Counted from the first letter of the stretch, positions 9,374-18,377 are shown. The stretch: 64,000 nt of DNA from Paraburkholderia phenazinium (GCF_900141745.1 NZ_FSRM01000001.1:1798001-1862000); one strand, 5' to 3'. Program-made: numbers and translations. The notes: generated by a model from the letters alone, not told the origin.

Positions 9374-10088
9374 TTGATCGGTGTGGTCGGTGTGTTTCAG
9401 GTTATGTCATGCAACGGCATGGGCCACGGGACGCATCGCCACAAAAGGCAGATGCTCGCATTGTAAACACGCAAAAGGCATTCCGCCCTGTTCGAACCGC
9501 ACGGGACGCGACTCATTTTCGCGATGAGCATCCGCAACACCCTGTTTCCTCGACCCCGCGAGGCGGCAGTCGTTCATTCAGTTTGCGGAATAATTTCGAG
9601 ATATAATTACAAAAGCCATTCAACGCGCAAGCACTTTCGGCCAGGCGGCGAAGGGCAACACGTTGGAAGCATTGACGGAAGAAGTTGCAAGCAGCCGTCT
9701 GCAGGCCATGTGTCGTGGCCAGCCCTTACTCTAGAACTGTCTTAGAAAACAAGGGTTTGCAAAGTGTTTCGGCTTTGTAACAACGTAAAGTGTTTGAAAT
9801 GTTTTGGGCTGCGCAGGGGTGTCGACACCCATAATGCAGCCTCGATGATCCCATGAAAATTATCTGACAAGTTGTCAACGAGTCTGCCCTATATGCGTTT
9901 TAAAGCACATGTGCAGCCTGGTGACGATGATCAGTCTGGGCATCCTTACCAAGCGATCCATCGCAGGATTTCTCGAAGAAACAGGCCCGCGCCAGGTAGT
10001 CCCGGCGCGACTGGCAAGGCGAGCAAAGCGAGTCGCTTTTAACAAACCGCAGTACTTTTGCCTGATTTTTTTACGAGGAGTTCTCTCT
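9374..10088. other. Long divergent intergenic region upstream of GT4 gene
   Basis: About 715 bases without a credible gene, AT-richer than the flanks. It holds a perfect 14-bp palindrome GGGTGTCGACACCC (9817-9830), two copies of AAAGTGTTT (9761-9769 and 9787-9795), and a TATAAT-like hexamer at 9602-9607 without a good -35. The GT4 frame is open back to 9909, but the ribosome site sits just before 10089. Likely regulatory for one or both divergent genes. Confidence 0.5.
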
Positions 10089-11153
10089 ATGCGAATCGCT
10101 CAAATCGCTCCGTTGCACGAGGCGGTTCCCCCCAAGCTGTATGGTGGAACGGAACGGGTAGTGTCCTACCTGACTGAAGCTCTGGTCGAACAGGGACACG
10201 ATGTGACGCTCTTCGCGAGCGGCGATTCGCAGACCTCGGCGAAACTCGAAGCGTTCTGGCCGCAGGCGCTGCGCCTGGACCCGACGATTCGCGACGTGAT
10301 GGCTCCGCACATGCTGCTGCTGGAAGAAGTGCGCCGTCGCGCAGACGAATTCGATGTGCTGCATTTCCACATTGACTACTATCCGTTCTCGCTGTTCGCC
10401 CGTCAGCCGGTGCCGTTCCTGACCACGTTGCATGGCCGTCTCGATCTGCCGGAACTGCAACCGATCTTCAACACGTTCAGCGACGTGCCGGTGGTGTCGA
10501 TCTCGGACAACCAGCGTATGCCGCTGCAACAGGCCAACTGGCTGTCGACCGTGTATCACGGTCTGCCGGAAAACCTGCTCAAGCCGATCCCCAACGTCAA
10601 GCCGAGCTATCTCGCCTTCCTCGGCCGTATCTCGCCGGAAAAGCGTCTCGACACGGCCATCCGCATCGCCGAACAGGCCGGCCTGCCGATCAAGGTTGCC
10701 GCCAAGCTCGATAAGGCTGACCGCGCGTACTACGAAGAAGTCATCAAGCCGCTGATGTCGCTGCCGCACGTCGAATACATCGGCGAAATCAGCGAAGCAG
10801 AGAAGACCGAATTCCTCGGCAACGCCCACGCGCTGCTGTTCCCGATTGACTGGCCGGAGCCCTTCGGTCTGGTGATGATCGAAGCCATGGCTTGCGGTAC
10901 GCCGGTCATCGCGTTCAACCGCGGTTCGGTGCCGGAAGTGATTGAGAACGGCGTGTCGGGCTTCGTGGTTGAAGACGAAATCAGCGCAGTCGCTGCCGTC
11001 AAGCGTCTGAACACACTGCCGCGCGAAACGGTCCGCAAGGCGTTTGAATCGCGTTTCTCGTCGAAGGTGATGGCGCAGAACTACGTTGCTTCGTACGAAG
11101 AGCTGCTTCGTCAGAAGCGCCGTACCGTGCTGCGCGAAGTCAACGCAAGCTGA
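10089..11153 (+). CDS. GT4-family glycosyltransferase
   Basis: 354 residues with the two Rossmann halves of GT-B enzymes. The N-terminus MRIAQIAPLHEAVPPKLYGGTERVVSYL is the acceptor-side glycine-rich start. The donor site is in FLGRISPEKRLDTAI, and the E-x7-E motif is in PEPFGLVMIEAMACGTPVIAF. Such enzymes transfer sugars from nucleotide donors to glycans or lipids; the acceptor is unknown. The start at 10089 has GGAG at 10077-10080. It is alone with its own terminator, not part of an exopolysaccharide cluster. Confidence 0.9.
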   Translation: MRIAQIAPLHEAVPPKLYGGTERVVSYLTEALVEQGHDVTLFASGDSQTSAKLEAFWPQALRLDPTIRDVMAPHMLLLEEVRRRADEFDVLHFHIDYYPFSLFARQPVPFLTTLHGRLDLPELQPIFNTFSDVPVVSISDNQRMPLQQANWLSTVYHGLPENLLKPIPNVKPSYLAFLGRISPEKRLDTAIRIAEQAGLPIKVAAKLDKADRAYYEEVIKPLMSLPHVEYIGEISEAEKTEFLGNAHALLFPIDWPEPFGLVMIEAMACGTPVIAFNRGSVPEVIENGVSGFVVEDEISAVAAVKRLNTLPRETVRKAFESRFSSKVMAQNYVASYEELLRQKRRTVLREVNAS

Positions 11154-11211
11154 CACTCTCGTAAGCTGTCCCGTTCGGCGCCGTTGCCTGCAGACGGCTT
11201 GCTGGACACCG

Positions 11212-11248
11212 ACAACGCCCCGCGTGCTCGATGCACGCGGGGCGTTGT
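11212..11248 (+). terminator. Hairpin terminator after GT4 gene
   Basis: A 16-bp perfect stem ACAACGCCCCGCGTGC (11212-11227) / GCACGCGGGGCGTTGT (11233-11248) with loop TCGAT, followed by a weak T-tract. It starts 58 bases after the stop codon. Confidence 0.7.
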
Positions 11249-11388
11249 TGCATGGGCGCCGCGCATTGCGTCATGAATGTGTTGAAAGTGGTGTTTTGGA
11301 GGGAGTAACCGTGAGCCGCCTCGGTAATATCCCTATAATGGCCGTGCCGCAAATTGGGCTGCGGCGTCGTCAACGACAGGAGGATGCC

Positions 11389-12288
11389 TTGGCGAGAACG
11401 AAAGAGACGCGTGCGAACGCGGCGCCAGGCGCCGGAACGATTTTCGCGTTGCGTGCCATCGGTCTCGTGATTCTGGCGCGGTGGCTGTTTTCGATGTCGA
11501 CGATGGACTTCGTGTCGTCGTTGGCCGCTATGGCTTCGTCGCCATGGGCCTGCATCAACCTTGTCTTTCTGTTCCTGCTGATCTTTTTGCCGGGCGCGCG
11601 CGCCCGCGCCGAGCGCCCGTTCCATCCGCTGCCGCAATGGCTGCGCCAGGCGTTGCGAGTGTTCGCTTTCCTGGGATTCCTGTTCGCGGTCTTTTCGGTG
11701 GGCGCCTTCGTCTGGAGCGCGGGCGGGCGTCGCGCGCTGCAGACGATAGCGGCAACCAACGGCTGGCTGGTGGCGGCGCCGGCCTTGTATGCGGCAGTCA
11801 TGTGGATCTGCCGTCCGCGCGCACTGTGGCGCACCAACGTTGCGGCGCGCCGCTTTGCGATAGGGCGCTACGCGATCTCTGTCGATGCCACGACGCGCAC
11901 GGTGGTTGTCTGGGTGGAAAGCCGCAAGCTCGGCCAGTATGACGCGCGCGAGTTGTCGGTGCGTTGGCCGGACGGGCAGGCTGGCGGTGCAACGCCGGCG
12001 CCGGTGTCTGCGCCAGTTCCTGCGAACGTTGCCGGGAGCGCTGCCGCAGCGGTTGTTGTCAACACTGCCGACACCCAAAGCGCACCCGCCTCGCCTGCGG
12101 CCGCCGCGTCGGTGCCGCGCGCGGCAGCCCAGGTGGGCTGGATGCATCGTCGGCCGAAGGTTGAACTGCTGTGGGATTCTCCCGCAGCAGCAGGGCACAA
12201 CCGTCAAACGGTGTTTCGTGCGGCGCTTGCCACTGAAGGCGACCGTGTCGCCGCCCGTGCGCTCGATACTTCGCTGCGCCAGGCCTGA
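11389..12288 (+). CDS. Membrane protein of unknown function
   Basis: 299 residues, not recognised. About four hydrophobic helices occupy the first half (around AIGLVILARWLF, CINLVFLFLLIFL, FAFLGFLFAVFSV and AAPALYAAVMW). They are followed by a soluble segment with a beta-like pattern (YAISVDATTRTVVVWVE), an Ala/Pro-rich linker, and a final short domain ending LDTSLRQA. The start is inferred as TTG at 11389, because AGGAGG (11378-11383) is five bases ahead and a TATAAT (11334-11339) further upstream fits a transcript start near 11346. The frame is open to 11086 but that overlaps the GT4 gene and its terminator. Confidence 0.75.
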   Translation: MARTKETRANAAPGAGTIFALRAIGLVILARWLFSMSTMDFVSSLAAMASSPWACINLVFLFLLIFLPGARARAERPFHPLPQWLRQALRVFAFLGFLFAVFSVGAFVWSAGGRRALQTIAATNGWLVAAPALYAAVMWICRPRALWRTNVAARRFAIGRYAISVDATTRTVVVWVESRKLGQYDARELSVRWPDGQAGGATPAPVSAPVPANVAGSAAAAVVVNTADTQSAPASPAAAASVPRAAAQVGWMHRRPKVELLWDSPAAAGHNRQTVFRAALATEGDRVAARALDTSLRQA

Positions 12289-12349
12289 CACGGCGCAGTG
12301 TTGCCTGATGATGCGCCGTTGCCGGATTTGCCTTTCTTTGCTGCGTGAC

Positions 12350-13378
12350 TTACTTCAGCCGCGATTGCAATTCGTTGGCGAGTTGTTTGATCGCGGCCTT
12401 CGTCGGTGCGTCCTCGGCGAGTGCGTTGAGCAAGCCGAAATCGTGGATCGTGCCGTTGTAGCGGACAGTGGTCGCGTCATCGCCTGCTGCGTCGAGCTTG
12501 CGTCCGTAAGCTTCGCCTTCATCGCGCAGCACGTCGAACTGGGCGACCTGAATCAGCGCAGGTGGCAGGCCCTTCAACTCATCCAATGAGGCACGCAACG
12601 GCGATGCGTAAATCTCGTTACGCTGCTTCGGGTCCTTCGTGTACGCGTCCCAGAACCACTTCATCATCGGAGCGGTCAGAAAGTGCCCTTCCGGATAGGC
12701 CTTATACGAGCCGTCGTTGAAGTTGTTGTCCGTGACCGGCCACATCAAACCTTGAAAGCGGATCGTCGGGCCTTGCTTGTCTTTCGCCATGAGCGAGACC
12801 ACCGCGGCCATGTTGCCGCCCACGCTATTGCCGACCACCGCCAGGCGGCTGCCGTCGACGCCGATGTCATTGCCATGTTCCGCAACCCATCTGGTCGCCG
12901 CGTACGCCTGGTTAATCGCCAGCGGATAACGTGCTTCCGGCGACGGCGTGTAGTCGACGAACACCGCCACCGCGCCGGACTGCACGACGAGATCGCGTAC
13001 CAGACGCTCGTGGGTCTGGAAGTCGCCAAGAATCCAGCCGCCTCCGTGGAAGAACATGAAGACCGGCAAGGTACCCGTTGCGCCCTGCGGACGTACGATC
13101 GTGATCGGTACGGTTATACCGTCCTGTTCGATAGTCCTGTTCGACACCTCGATGCCCGACAGATCGACCTTGACGCTGTTCTGCGCGGCGATCAGCACCT
13201 GACGCGCTTCGGCCGGGGTCAACGTATTGATTGCCGGTCCTGTGCCGCTGTTGAGGGCATGGAGGAACTGGCTTGTCACCTGGTCGGGCGTGGCGGGTGC
13301 TGCCGGCGTCGCGGCAACGGCAAACGTCGTGCTGACAGCAAGAGCGACGGCGAGCAGCATGGGTTTGACGGTCTTCAT
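12350..13378 (-). CDS. Secreted alpha/beta hydrolase, hormone-sensitive-lipase type
   Basis: 342 residues with a signal peptide (cut after about AVAA, residue 23). The oxyanion motif HGGGW is at 111-115. The nucleophile elbow is GNSVG (S185), with D282 in AQFDVLRDEG and H312 in TIHDFG completing the triad. This is the HSL/family IV esterase arrangement. It lies 33 bases after ohr on the same strand and is probably co-transcribed, so it is likely under the TetR-type regulator upstream. A lipase/esterase role is known for the family; the natural substrate is not evident. Confidence 0.9.
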   Translation of the reverse strand: MKTVKPMLLAVALAVSTTFAVAATPAAPATPDQVTSQFLHALNSGTGPAINTLTPAEARQVLIAAQNSVKVDLSGIEVSNRTIEQDGITVPITIVRPQGATGTLPVFMFFHGGGWILGDFQTHERLVRDLVVQSGAVAVFVDYTPSPEARYPLAINQAYAATRWVAEHGNDIGVDGSRLAVVGNSVGGNMAAVVSLMAKDKQGPTIRFQGLMWPVTDNNFNDGSYKAYPEGHFLTAPMMKWFWDAYTKDPKQRNEIYASPLRASLDELKGLPPALIQVAQFDVLRDEGEAYGRKLDAAGDDATTVRYNGTIHDFGLLNALAEDAPTKAAIKQLANELQSRLK

Positions 13379-13411
13379 GGTGGATTCCGGTTGATGTAGT
13401 TGAAGTGGGGC

Positions 13412-13837
13412 TTAAGCGATCGTCAGCGTCACGTCGATGTTGCCGCGCGTTGCATTCGAGTACGGGCAGACGATGTGCGCACGGTCGACCAGCGTTTGCG
13501 CCGCTTCGCGTGCCATGCCGGGCAGCGAGATCTTCAGTTCTACTTCGATGCCGAAGCCGTTCGGAATTACGCCAATGCCGACGCTGCCGTCGATCGACAC
13601 ATCCGCCGGGATGGCGATCTTGTCGCGTGCGGCGACGAACTTCATCGCGCCGAGGAAACACGCGCTGTAGCCGGCCGCAAACAGTTGTTCAGGGTTGGCG
13701 CCTTCGCCGCCGGCTCCGCCCAGCTCTTTCGGCGTGGTCAGCTTGAAGTCGAGATTGCCTGCGGGCACAACAGCACGACCGTCACGGCCACCGGTTGCGT
13801 GGGCTTGGGCGCGGTAGAGAACTTTGTCGAGGGACAT
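13412..13837 (-). CDS. ohr: Organic hydroperoxide resistance protein (Ohr, OsmC family)
   Basis: 141 residues. Thiol peroxidase that reduces organic hydroperoxides. The two reactive cysteines are present: C60 in the YSACF block and C124 in [12 protein letters not shown], which is the Ohr rather than the OsmC form. The start has a good ribosome site (AAAGGAG). The promoter region carries two copies of an 18-bp palindrome (13877-13894 and 13944-13961) shared with the tetR promoter, so TetR control is likely instead of the usual MarR-type OhrR. Confidence 0.95.
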   Translation of the reverse strand: MSLDKVLYRAQAHATGGRDGRAVVPAGNLDFKLTTPKELGGAGGEGANPEQLFAAGYSACFLGAMKFVAARDKIAIPADVSIDGSVGIGVIPNGFGIEVELKISLPGMAREAAQTLVDRAHIVCPYSNATRGNIDVTLTIA

Positions 13838-13876
13838 GGTGAAACTCCTTTCAAGAGGTTGAGTTGCTAAAGTTTG

Positions 13877-13894
13877 CTATCTACTACTAGATAG
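13877..13894. promoter_or_regulatory. Operator 1 of TetR-type regulator (ohr promoter)
   Basis: CTATCTACTACTAGATAG: inverted arms CTATCT/AGATAG around six bases. Same consensus as the sites at 13944 and 14589. It lies between the ohr ribosome site and the second operator, where a repressor would block transcription. Confidence 0.75.
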
Positions 13895-13943
13895 ATTTCC
13901 ATCTACAAAAAGTGCGTGCTTCCATTTCACATCTCCCGGTTAT

Positions 13944-13961
13944 CTATCTACTCAGAGATAG
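13944..13961. promoter_or_regulatory. Operator 2 of TetR-type regulator (between tetR and ohr)
   Basis: CTATCTACTCAGAGATAG, embedded in a longer perfect inverted repeat TTATCTATCT/AGATAGATAA at 13940-13965. It is 67 bases from operator 1, centre to centre. Confidence 0.8.
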
Positions 13962-14011
13962 ATAACTCGGCCAACTAAAGAGGTGGCGTACCACCTCGCA
14001 ATTCGACTGCG

Positions 14012-14578
14012 TTACCGCGAGATTCTCACCGAAGCTTCGATATCTTCGAGCCGAGCCTTGGTGTGAAACAACCTGCTCGCCAGCACGCTGCCCTGGAACG
14101 CGGCGAAGAGCGTGCGCGCCGCGTTTTCCGGCTTGCCGTTCACTGCCAGCGTCTTTTCCTGCGCACCTTGCGCGAGAACTTTGGCCAGCCAGTTTTCGTT
14201 CGCCTTGAAAAACGCCTGTATTGCGTGGCGAATGTTCTCGGGCAATGACTCGATGTCCGCAGCCAGCATGCCACACAGGCAGATCTGATTGCCGTCACCG
14301 AGGGTTCTGCCAAACATCTTTGCGTACTTGCTGAGCTTTGCATCAGCCGGCAAGGAAGCGTCAACAGTGTGGATGGCGTCGAACACCTCTTTGCTGTACT
14401 CGTTCACCGCTTCCAGTACCAAGTCGTCTTTCGACGGAAAGTAGTAGTGGATGCTCGAGGTCTTTACGCCGACCAGACTCGACAGATCACGGTAACTAAA
14501 TCCGTTATAGCCGCGCATCATCATCAGCGTGATTGCGTGGTTGAGGATCTGTTCGCGGACCGTCGATGTCGTTTCCAT
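14012..14578 (-). CDS. TetR/AcrR family transcriptional regulator
   Basis: About 188 residues. The N-terminal helix-turn-helix is clear: ILNHAITLMMMRGYNGFSYRDLSSLVGVKTSSIHYYFPSKDDLV is the classic TetR block. The C-terminal ligand domain contains LCGMLAADIESLPENIR, a pattern common in regulators of this subgroup with a TetR_C-type pocket. ATG 14578 is preferred over the TTG at 14614 because the longer start would place the -35 box and operator inside the gene. It is co-directional with ohr and the hydrolase, and its own promoter carries the same operator, so it likely represses itself and the ohr operon. Confidence 0.92.
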   Translation of the reverse strand: METTSTVREQILNHAITLMMMRGYNGFSYRDLSSLVGVKTSSIHYYFPSKDDLVLEAVNEYSKEVFDAIHTVDASLPADAKLSKYAKMFGRTLGDGNQICLCGMLAADIESLPENIRHAIQAFFKANENWLAKVLAQGAQEKTLAVNGKPENAARTLFAAFQGSVLASRLFHTKARLEDIEASVRISR

Positions 14579-14585
14579 GGATCGA

Positions 14586-14614
14586 ACTTTATCTACTGAT
14601 AGATAGACTGTCAA
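14586..14614 (-). promoter_or_regulatory. tetR promoter with overlapping operator 3
   Basis: On the minus strand TTGACA (14614-14609) is followed after 17 bases by TAAAGT (14591-14586). The operator TTATCTACTGATAGATAG (14589-14606) fills the spacer, so repressor binding would exclude RNA polymerase. The predicted transcript start falls at about 14579, next to the ATG at 14578, implying a leaderless or nearly leaderless mRNA. Confidence 0.7.
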
Positions 14615-14683
14615 GAGGTGAGGTGAAAATTTTTTTGCGGAGCAGGGGAGGGATGCTGCGCATCCCTCCCCGCTGCTTGCGGA

Positions 14684-16585
14684 TTATTCGTCCACCAGCA
14701 TTTCCGGGTCGTCGATCTGCCGGGCGCTAGCATTGGCATTGCTGCTGGTGCTGACGCCACGCACTGCCGCTCTCACGTCCGGTTCGGACAGGCCCTTGAT
14801 TAACTCCAGCGCCTGGCGTTCGAACAACCTGCGATACAAGCCTTTCTCGAGCTGGATCAGCGCTTCATGGCTACCTTCCTCGATGACCTTGCCCTTATCG
14901 AGTACAAGCAGCCGGTCCAGCGCCCGAACAGTCGACAACCGGTGCGCGACGACGAGCGTCGTGCGTCCCACCATCAGCCGTTCCATGGCTTGCTGGATCA
15001 GCAACTCGCTTTCACTGTCGAGACTCGAAGTGGCCTCGTCCAGAATCAGGATCGGCGCGTCTGCCAGGAACGCCCGCGCAATCGCCACGCGCTGACGTTC
15101 GCCGCCCGAGAGCTTGACGCCGCGCTCGCCCACCAACGTGTCGTAGCCGTTGGGCAACGTCACGATGAAGTCGTGAGCGCTGGCGAGCTTCGCAGCCCGC
15201 TCGATCTCGGCGCGCGTGGCGCCGGGACGCGCATAGGCGATGTTCTCCGCCAGCGTACGGTGAAACAGCACCGGCTCCTGCTGAACGATGGCGATCTGGC
15301 TGCGCAACGACGACTGACTGACCAGGGAGATGTCTTGTCCGTCGATCGTGATGCGGCCGCCCGTCACATCGTAAAGCCGCTGGATCAGCTTGATGAACGT
15401 CGTCTTGCCCGAACCCGAATGCCCCACCAGTCCGACGCGTTCGCCCGGCGCAATGCGCACCGAGAAGTTGTCGTACAGCGGCGTGGCGAGCGAGCCATAG
15501 TGGAACGTGACGTGCTCGAAACGGATCTCGCCCTTTTCGATCCTGATCGACCGTGCGCCGGGCTTGTCCTCGATACCGAGAGGCTGCTTTTCGAGCGAGA
15601 CGAGTTCTTCCATGTCGTTGACCGAGCGCTGCAGGTTGCGTATGTGCATGCCTACTTCACGCAGATAGCCTTGCAACATGAAGAACATCGTCAGGGCGAA
15701 CGTGATGTCGCCGACGCTGGCCTCGCCGTGAGCCCACAGGTACAGCGCGGCCCCGAGGATCGACGCCTGGATCACCACGAGCATGCCGCCCTGAACACCG
15801 CCGTTGAGCGTGCCGCGCACCCACGTCCGTCTGGTGCGATGGCGCCATTTATCGATGATGCGGCCGAGTAGCACCTCTTCGCGCGCTTCCGCGCCGAACG
15901 CCTTGACGACTGCGTTGCAGCTCACCGCATCGGCGAGTGCGCCGCCCATCCGGGTGTCCCACGCGTTGGCCAGACGCGCCGCCGGTGCGACGAAGCCGAG
16001 CGACAGCATCGCCGTTATCGCGATGTACAGGATCGAGCCGAGCCCGACGACTGCACCCATCAGCGGCCAGCGCACGCCGAGCAGCACGGTGGAACCCACC
16101 AGCATGACGAGCGACGGGAACAGCGCCACCAGCAGCGTGTCGTTCAGGATGTCGAGCGCCCACATGCCGCGCGTGATCTTGCGCACTGTCGAGCCGGCGA
16201 AGCTGTTGGCGTGCCAGTCGGTCGAAAAACGCTGCACCCGGTGAAAGGCATTGGCGGCGATCTTGCTCATCATCTTCAGCGTCAGCACGATGATGTTCAT
16301 GAAGACGCCCTGGCGCAGCAGGGTGGCGCCGAGACCGAGTCCGGCCAGAATGGCGAATGCGGTCACGGCCGCATGCCAGGCGGCCGGGTTGCCGGCCGAG
16401 CCCGATGCGATCGCGTCGACGAGGTGCCCCGCGAACAGCGGCGTGAGCACGTCGGCCAATGCCGAGAGCAGCACCAGGCTGGTGACGGCGAAGATGCGCC
16501 AGGGTTGTTCGCGCCAGTGTCGAACGGTGAAGCCGAGGACGTCCTTAAAGACCTGTCCGCGTAAGTCGAGTTTTTTTGTAGTCAT
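14684..16585 (-). CDS. ABC exporter, fused permease and ATPase
   Basis: 633 residues, same architecture as the exporter at 7538-9373 but clearly a different subfamily: membrane domain in about 30-320, Walker A GHSGSGKTT near 388, signature LSGGERQRVAIARA near 495, Walker B ILILDEATSSLD, H-loop VVAHRLST. The C-terminus is extended past the ATPase by about 50 serine/alanine-rich residues. A multidrug or lipid exporter is possible; no neighbour decides. It lies upstream of tetR on the same strand with 105 bases between, so read-through into tetR is possible but tetR has its own promoter. Confidence 0.9.
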   Translation of the reverse strand: MTTKKLDLRGQVFKDVLGFTVRHWREQPWRIFAVTSLVLLSALADVLTPLFAGHLVDAIASGSAGNPAAWHAAVTAFAILAGLGLGATLLRQGVFMNIIVLTLKMMSKIAANAFHRVQRFSTDWHANSFAGSTVRKITRGMWALDILNDTLLVALFPSLVMLVGSTVLLGVRWPLMGAVVGLGSILYIAITAMLSLGFVAPAARLANAWDTRMGGALADAVSCNAVVKAFGAEAREEVLLGRIIDKWRHRTRRTWVRGTLNGGVQGGMLVVIQASILGAALYLWAHGEASVGDITFALTMFFMLQGYLREVGMHIRNLQRSVNDMEELVSLEKQPLGIEDKPGARSIRIEKGEIRFEHVTFHYGSLATPLYDNFSVRIAPGERVGLVGHSGSGKTTFIKLIQRLYDVTGGRITIDGQDISLVSQSSLRSQIAIVQQEPVLFHRTLAENIAYARPGATRAEIERAAKLASAHDFIVTLPNGYDTLVGERGVKLSGGERQRVAIARAFLADAPILILDEATSSLDSESELLIQQAMERLMVGRTTLVVAHRLSTVRALDRLLVLDKGKVIEEGSHEALIQLEKGLYRRLFERQALELIKGLSEPDVRAAVRGVSTSSNANASARQIDDPEMLVDE

Positions 16586-16938
16586 TGGTCACGGCCTGGG
16601 GACGCAGAGACCCCGGGATTCCAGTCAGAAGCAATAGGAATAGACAGCCGAAGCGGGCCAGACCGAACTGGCAAGCTAGTGTTAGACCGTCTGGAAAATG
16701 CGCAGGCTTGCCGAAACGGCGGACCTGCGTAGGCGACTAGTTAAGGTCGCGAGGCCACGTAAAGGGTGGCAATGTGCACGCTGAACAACATGTGATGCCT
16801 CCCTTTAGAGTTGAGTGAAGTGAAGAACAACGTTGGACGGAACTGATGTCCGAAGCTCGAATATATAGTGGCTTTATTGTGGTTGCAAGAGCGGGCGGCG
16901 TGGATGTGGTTGATTTGATACGAAGAATGGAAGAGGTC
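16586..16938. other. Gene-free spacer between ABC exporter and oxygenase candidate
   Basis: About 350 bases, AT-richer than the flanks. A short frame on the minus strand overlaps the oxygenase 3' end but shows no protein-like pattern. It should hold the promoter of the ABC exporter gene, not recognised by eye. Confidence 0.4.
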
Positions 16939-17673
16939 TCAGAATAAATCTGCGAGACGGTCGCGGAATCCACGGAAAGTCTGAGTGATTCGTTGGAGTC
17001 CAGCGGTCAAACCAGGGTCGTAGTAGTGGATGATCAAGGAGCGTCGTTCCCCTGACTCGACGTCGAAATTGCTGTGCAGCGTAACAAAGCCGTTGAACAC
17101 GTAGACGTTGCCGGGTAAGCACACTATCCGATCGCATCGCCCTCTGGACCGGTCACGATCGAGCAGCGCGCGGCGGACGGGGAGCGGGAGTACATGCTCG
17201 ATCATGAGCCAGGTCTTGGTGCGCACGTTGGCAATCAACGAAATCGACTCGCGCTGGCGCTTGTACACGACGAGATCGCCGCATCGATCGTATCCGTCAG
17301 CAAGCTGCAAAATAATCAGTATCGTCAGGATGTGGGAATCGTAATGCCGCAGGTAGCTCTGTGAAGGCATGCCAGAGTCGACGCAACGAAGTACATAAAG
17401 CGGCTCGCCGGTAAGTTCCTTGCCGAGCACGATGGCCGCCCAACCGCGAGCGGCAGAGCATGCCCGACTCTCCATCGCATTGAAGCTGTCGGACGCCCGC
17501 AGCAACTCGGCGAAATTCCTTGCCATCGATGCGGCGCGTCGACCGTCGGCCGGGCGCCATTCATGTCTTGCAGTATCAATGGAGCTATTCATGTATTCGA
17601 GCAGGCTGCGAGGCACCACGCCTTCGAATACCCTGACTGGATCCCGTTGGTCTGTTTGATTGTTGTCATTCAT
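16939..17673 (-). CDS. Putative 2OG-Fe(II) oxygenase, orphan
   Basis: 244 residues, not matched to a named family. The metal triad of 2-oxoglutarate/Fe(II) oxygenases can be placed: H110-x-D112 in LRHYDSH, followed by a hydrophobic strand and GDLVVYKR, then H200 in VFNGFVTLHSNF and R211 eleven residues later for the 2OG carboxylate. The segment PGNVYVFNG before the distal H is typical of the double-stranded beta-helix fold. No signal peptide. The start has GGTGGA seven bases or so ahead. The gene stands alone with gene-free flanks on both sides and appears lower in GC than its neighbours, suggesting an acquired cargo gene. Substrate unknown. Confidence 0.65.
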   Translation of the reverse strand: MNDNNQTDQRDPVRVFEGVVPRSLLEYMNSSIDTARHEWRPADGRRAASMARNFAELLRASDSFNAMESRACSAARGWAAIVLGKELTGEPLYVLRCVDSGMPSQSYLRHYDSHILTILIILQLADGYDRCGDLVVYKRQRESISLIANVRTKTWLMIEHVLPLPVRRALLDRDRSRGRCDRIVCLPGNVYVFNGFVTLHSNFDVESGERRSLIIHYYDPGLTAGLQRITQTFRGFRDRLADLF

Positions 17674-18137
17674 AGGTCCACCTTACGCGGAAGGCGTCGC
17701 TGCACGTTGACCGATAGTGTCGGGATCCTACGTCACCCATTACCACGTCGACGATACCCGGCGGGATATCCCGTCGCCGCTACGATTGAGCAGGATACGA
17801 TGCAAGATCCCGCGCTGAATCGGCCAGGCAAAGTCTTTCCGCCTCGACAACATTTGCGAGCCGCTCCGGGCGATATGGACCGTTGGCTTCTAAACTCCTC
17901 GCGGCGCAGTGGCGGTTACCAGTCGAATGCTACTGTGAATTGTCTGATAGATGACGGACAAGCTATATGCGCTATCCGCCGTGAGTCGGTGAATTCCAGT
18001 GGCAGAAAGGCGATAGGCGACCTCATGCGAGCGAGCGGCCGTGCCACTTTGATAGCCGACGCTGCGGCCATGGTGACTCGAACGACTGCAAGAGGTTGAC
18101 CCGATCGGCTGCGCGGTGCTGCCGGAGAATATGGGCG
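17674..18137. other. Gene-free region upstream of oxygenase candidate
   Basis: About 460 bases with no credible gene on either strand. The + strand frame from 17563 is antisense to the oxygenase start and then low-complexity. The promoter of the oxygenase gene is presumably in the first 150 bases. Confidence 0.4.
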
Positions 18138-18168
18138 AAAAAAAGCCCCGCGGTTGCAGGGCTTTTTT
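18138..18168 (-). terminator. Rho-independent terminator downstream of tRNA-Val
   Basis: Inverted arms AAAAAGCCC and GGGCTTTTT around a 10-12 base loop, with an A-run on one side and a T-run on the other. On the minus strand it lies about 90 bases after tRNA-Val. Confidence 0.75.
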
Positions 18169-18254
18169 GTGTTGCGTTAGCAGAAGCTCGCTGCCGGCCG
18201 GAACAGTTGGCCAAACCAGCGCTGGATGCGTTTCCAGAGACTTCGGCTGAATAC

Positions 18255-18329
18255 TGGTGGGTGGTACAGGGATTGAACCTGTGACCCCTGCCGTGTGAAG
18301 GCAGTGCTCTACCGCTGAGCTAACCACCC
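18255..18329 (-). tRNA. tRNA-Val (CAC)
   Basis: 75 bases with encoded CCA. Acceptor GGGTGGT pairs with ACCACCC. The anticodon stem CTGCC/GGCAG encloses TTCACAC with anticodon CAC. It follows dnaQ on the same strand by 48 bases; in enterobacteria a tRNA gene also follows dnaQ. Confidence 0.97.
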
Positions 18330-18377
18330 GAAGAGAGCGAAATTATGTCAGAGGATCTTCGGCTCGTAAAGCACTTT

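Noticed and set aside
17890..18327. 145-codon minus frame through tRNA-Val
   Set aside because: It begins inside tRNA-Val (sense) and continues through the terminator; not a plausible gene.
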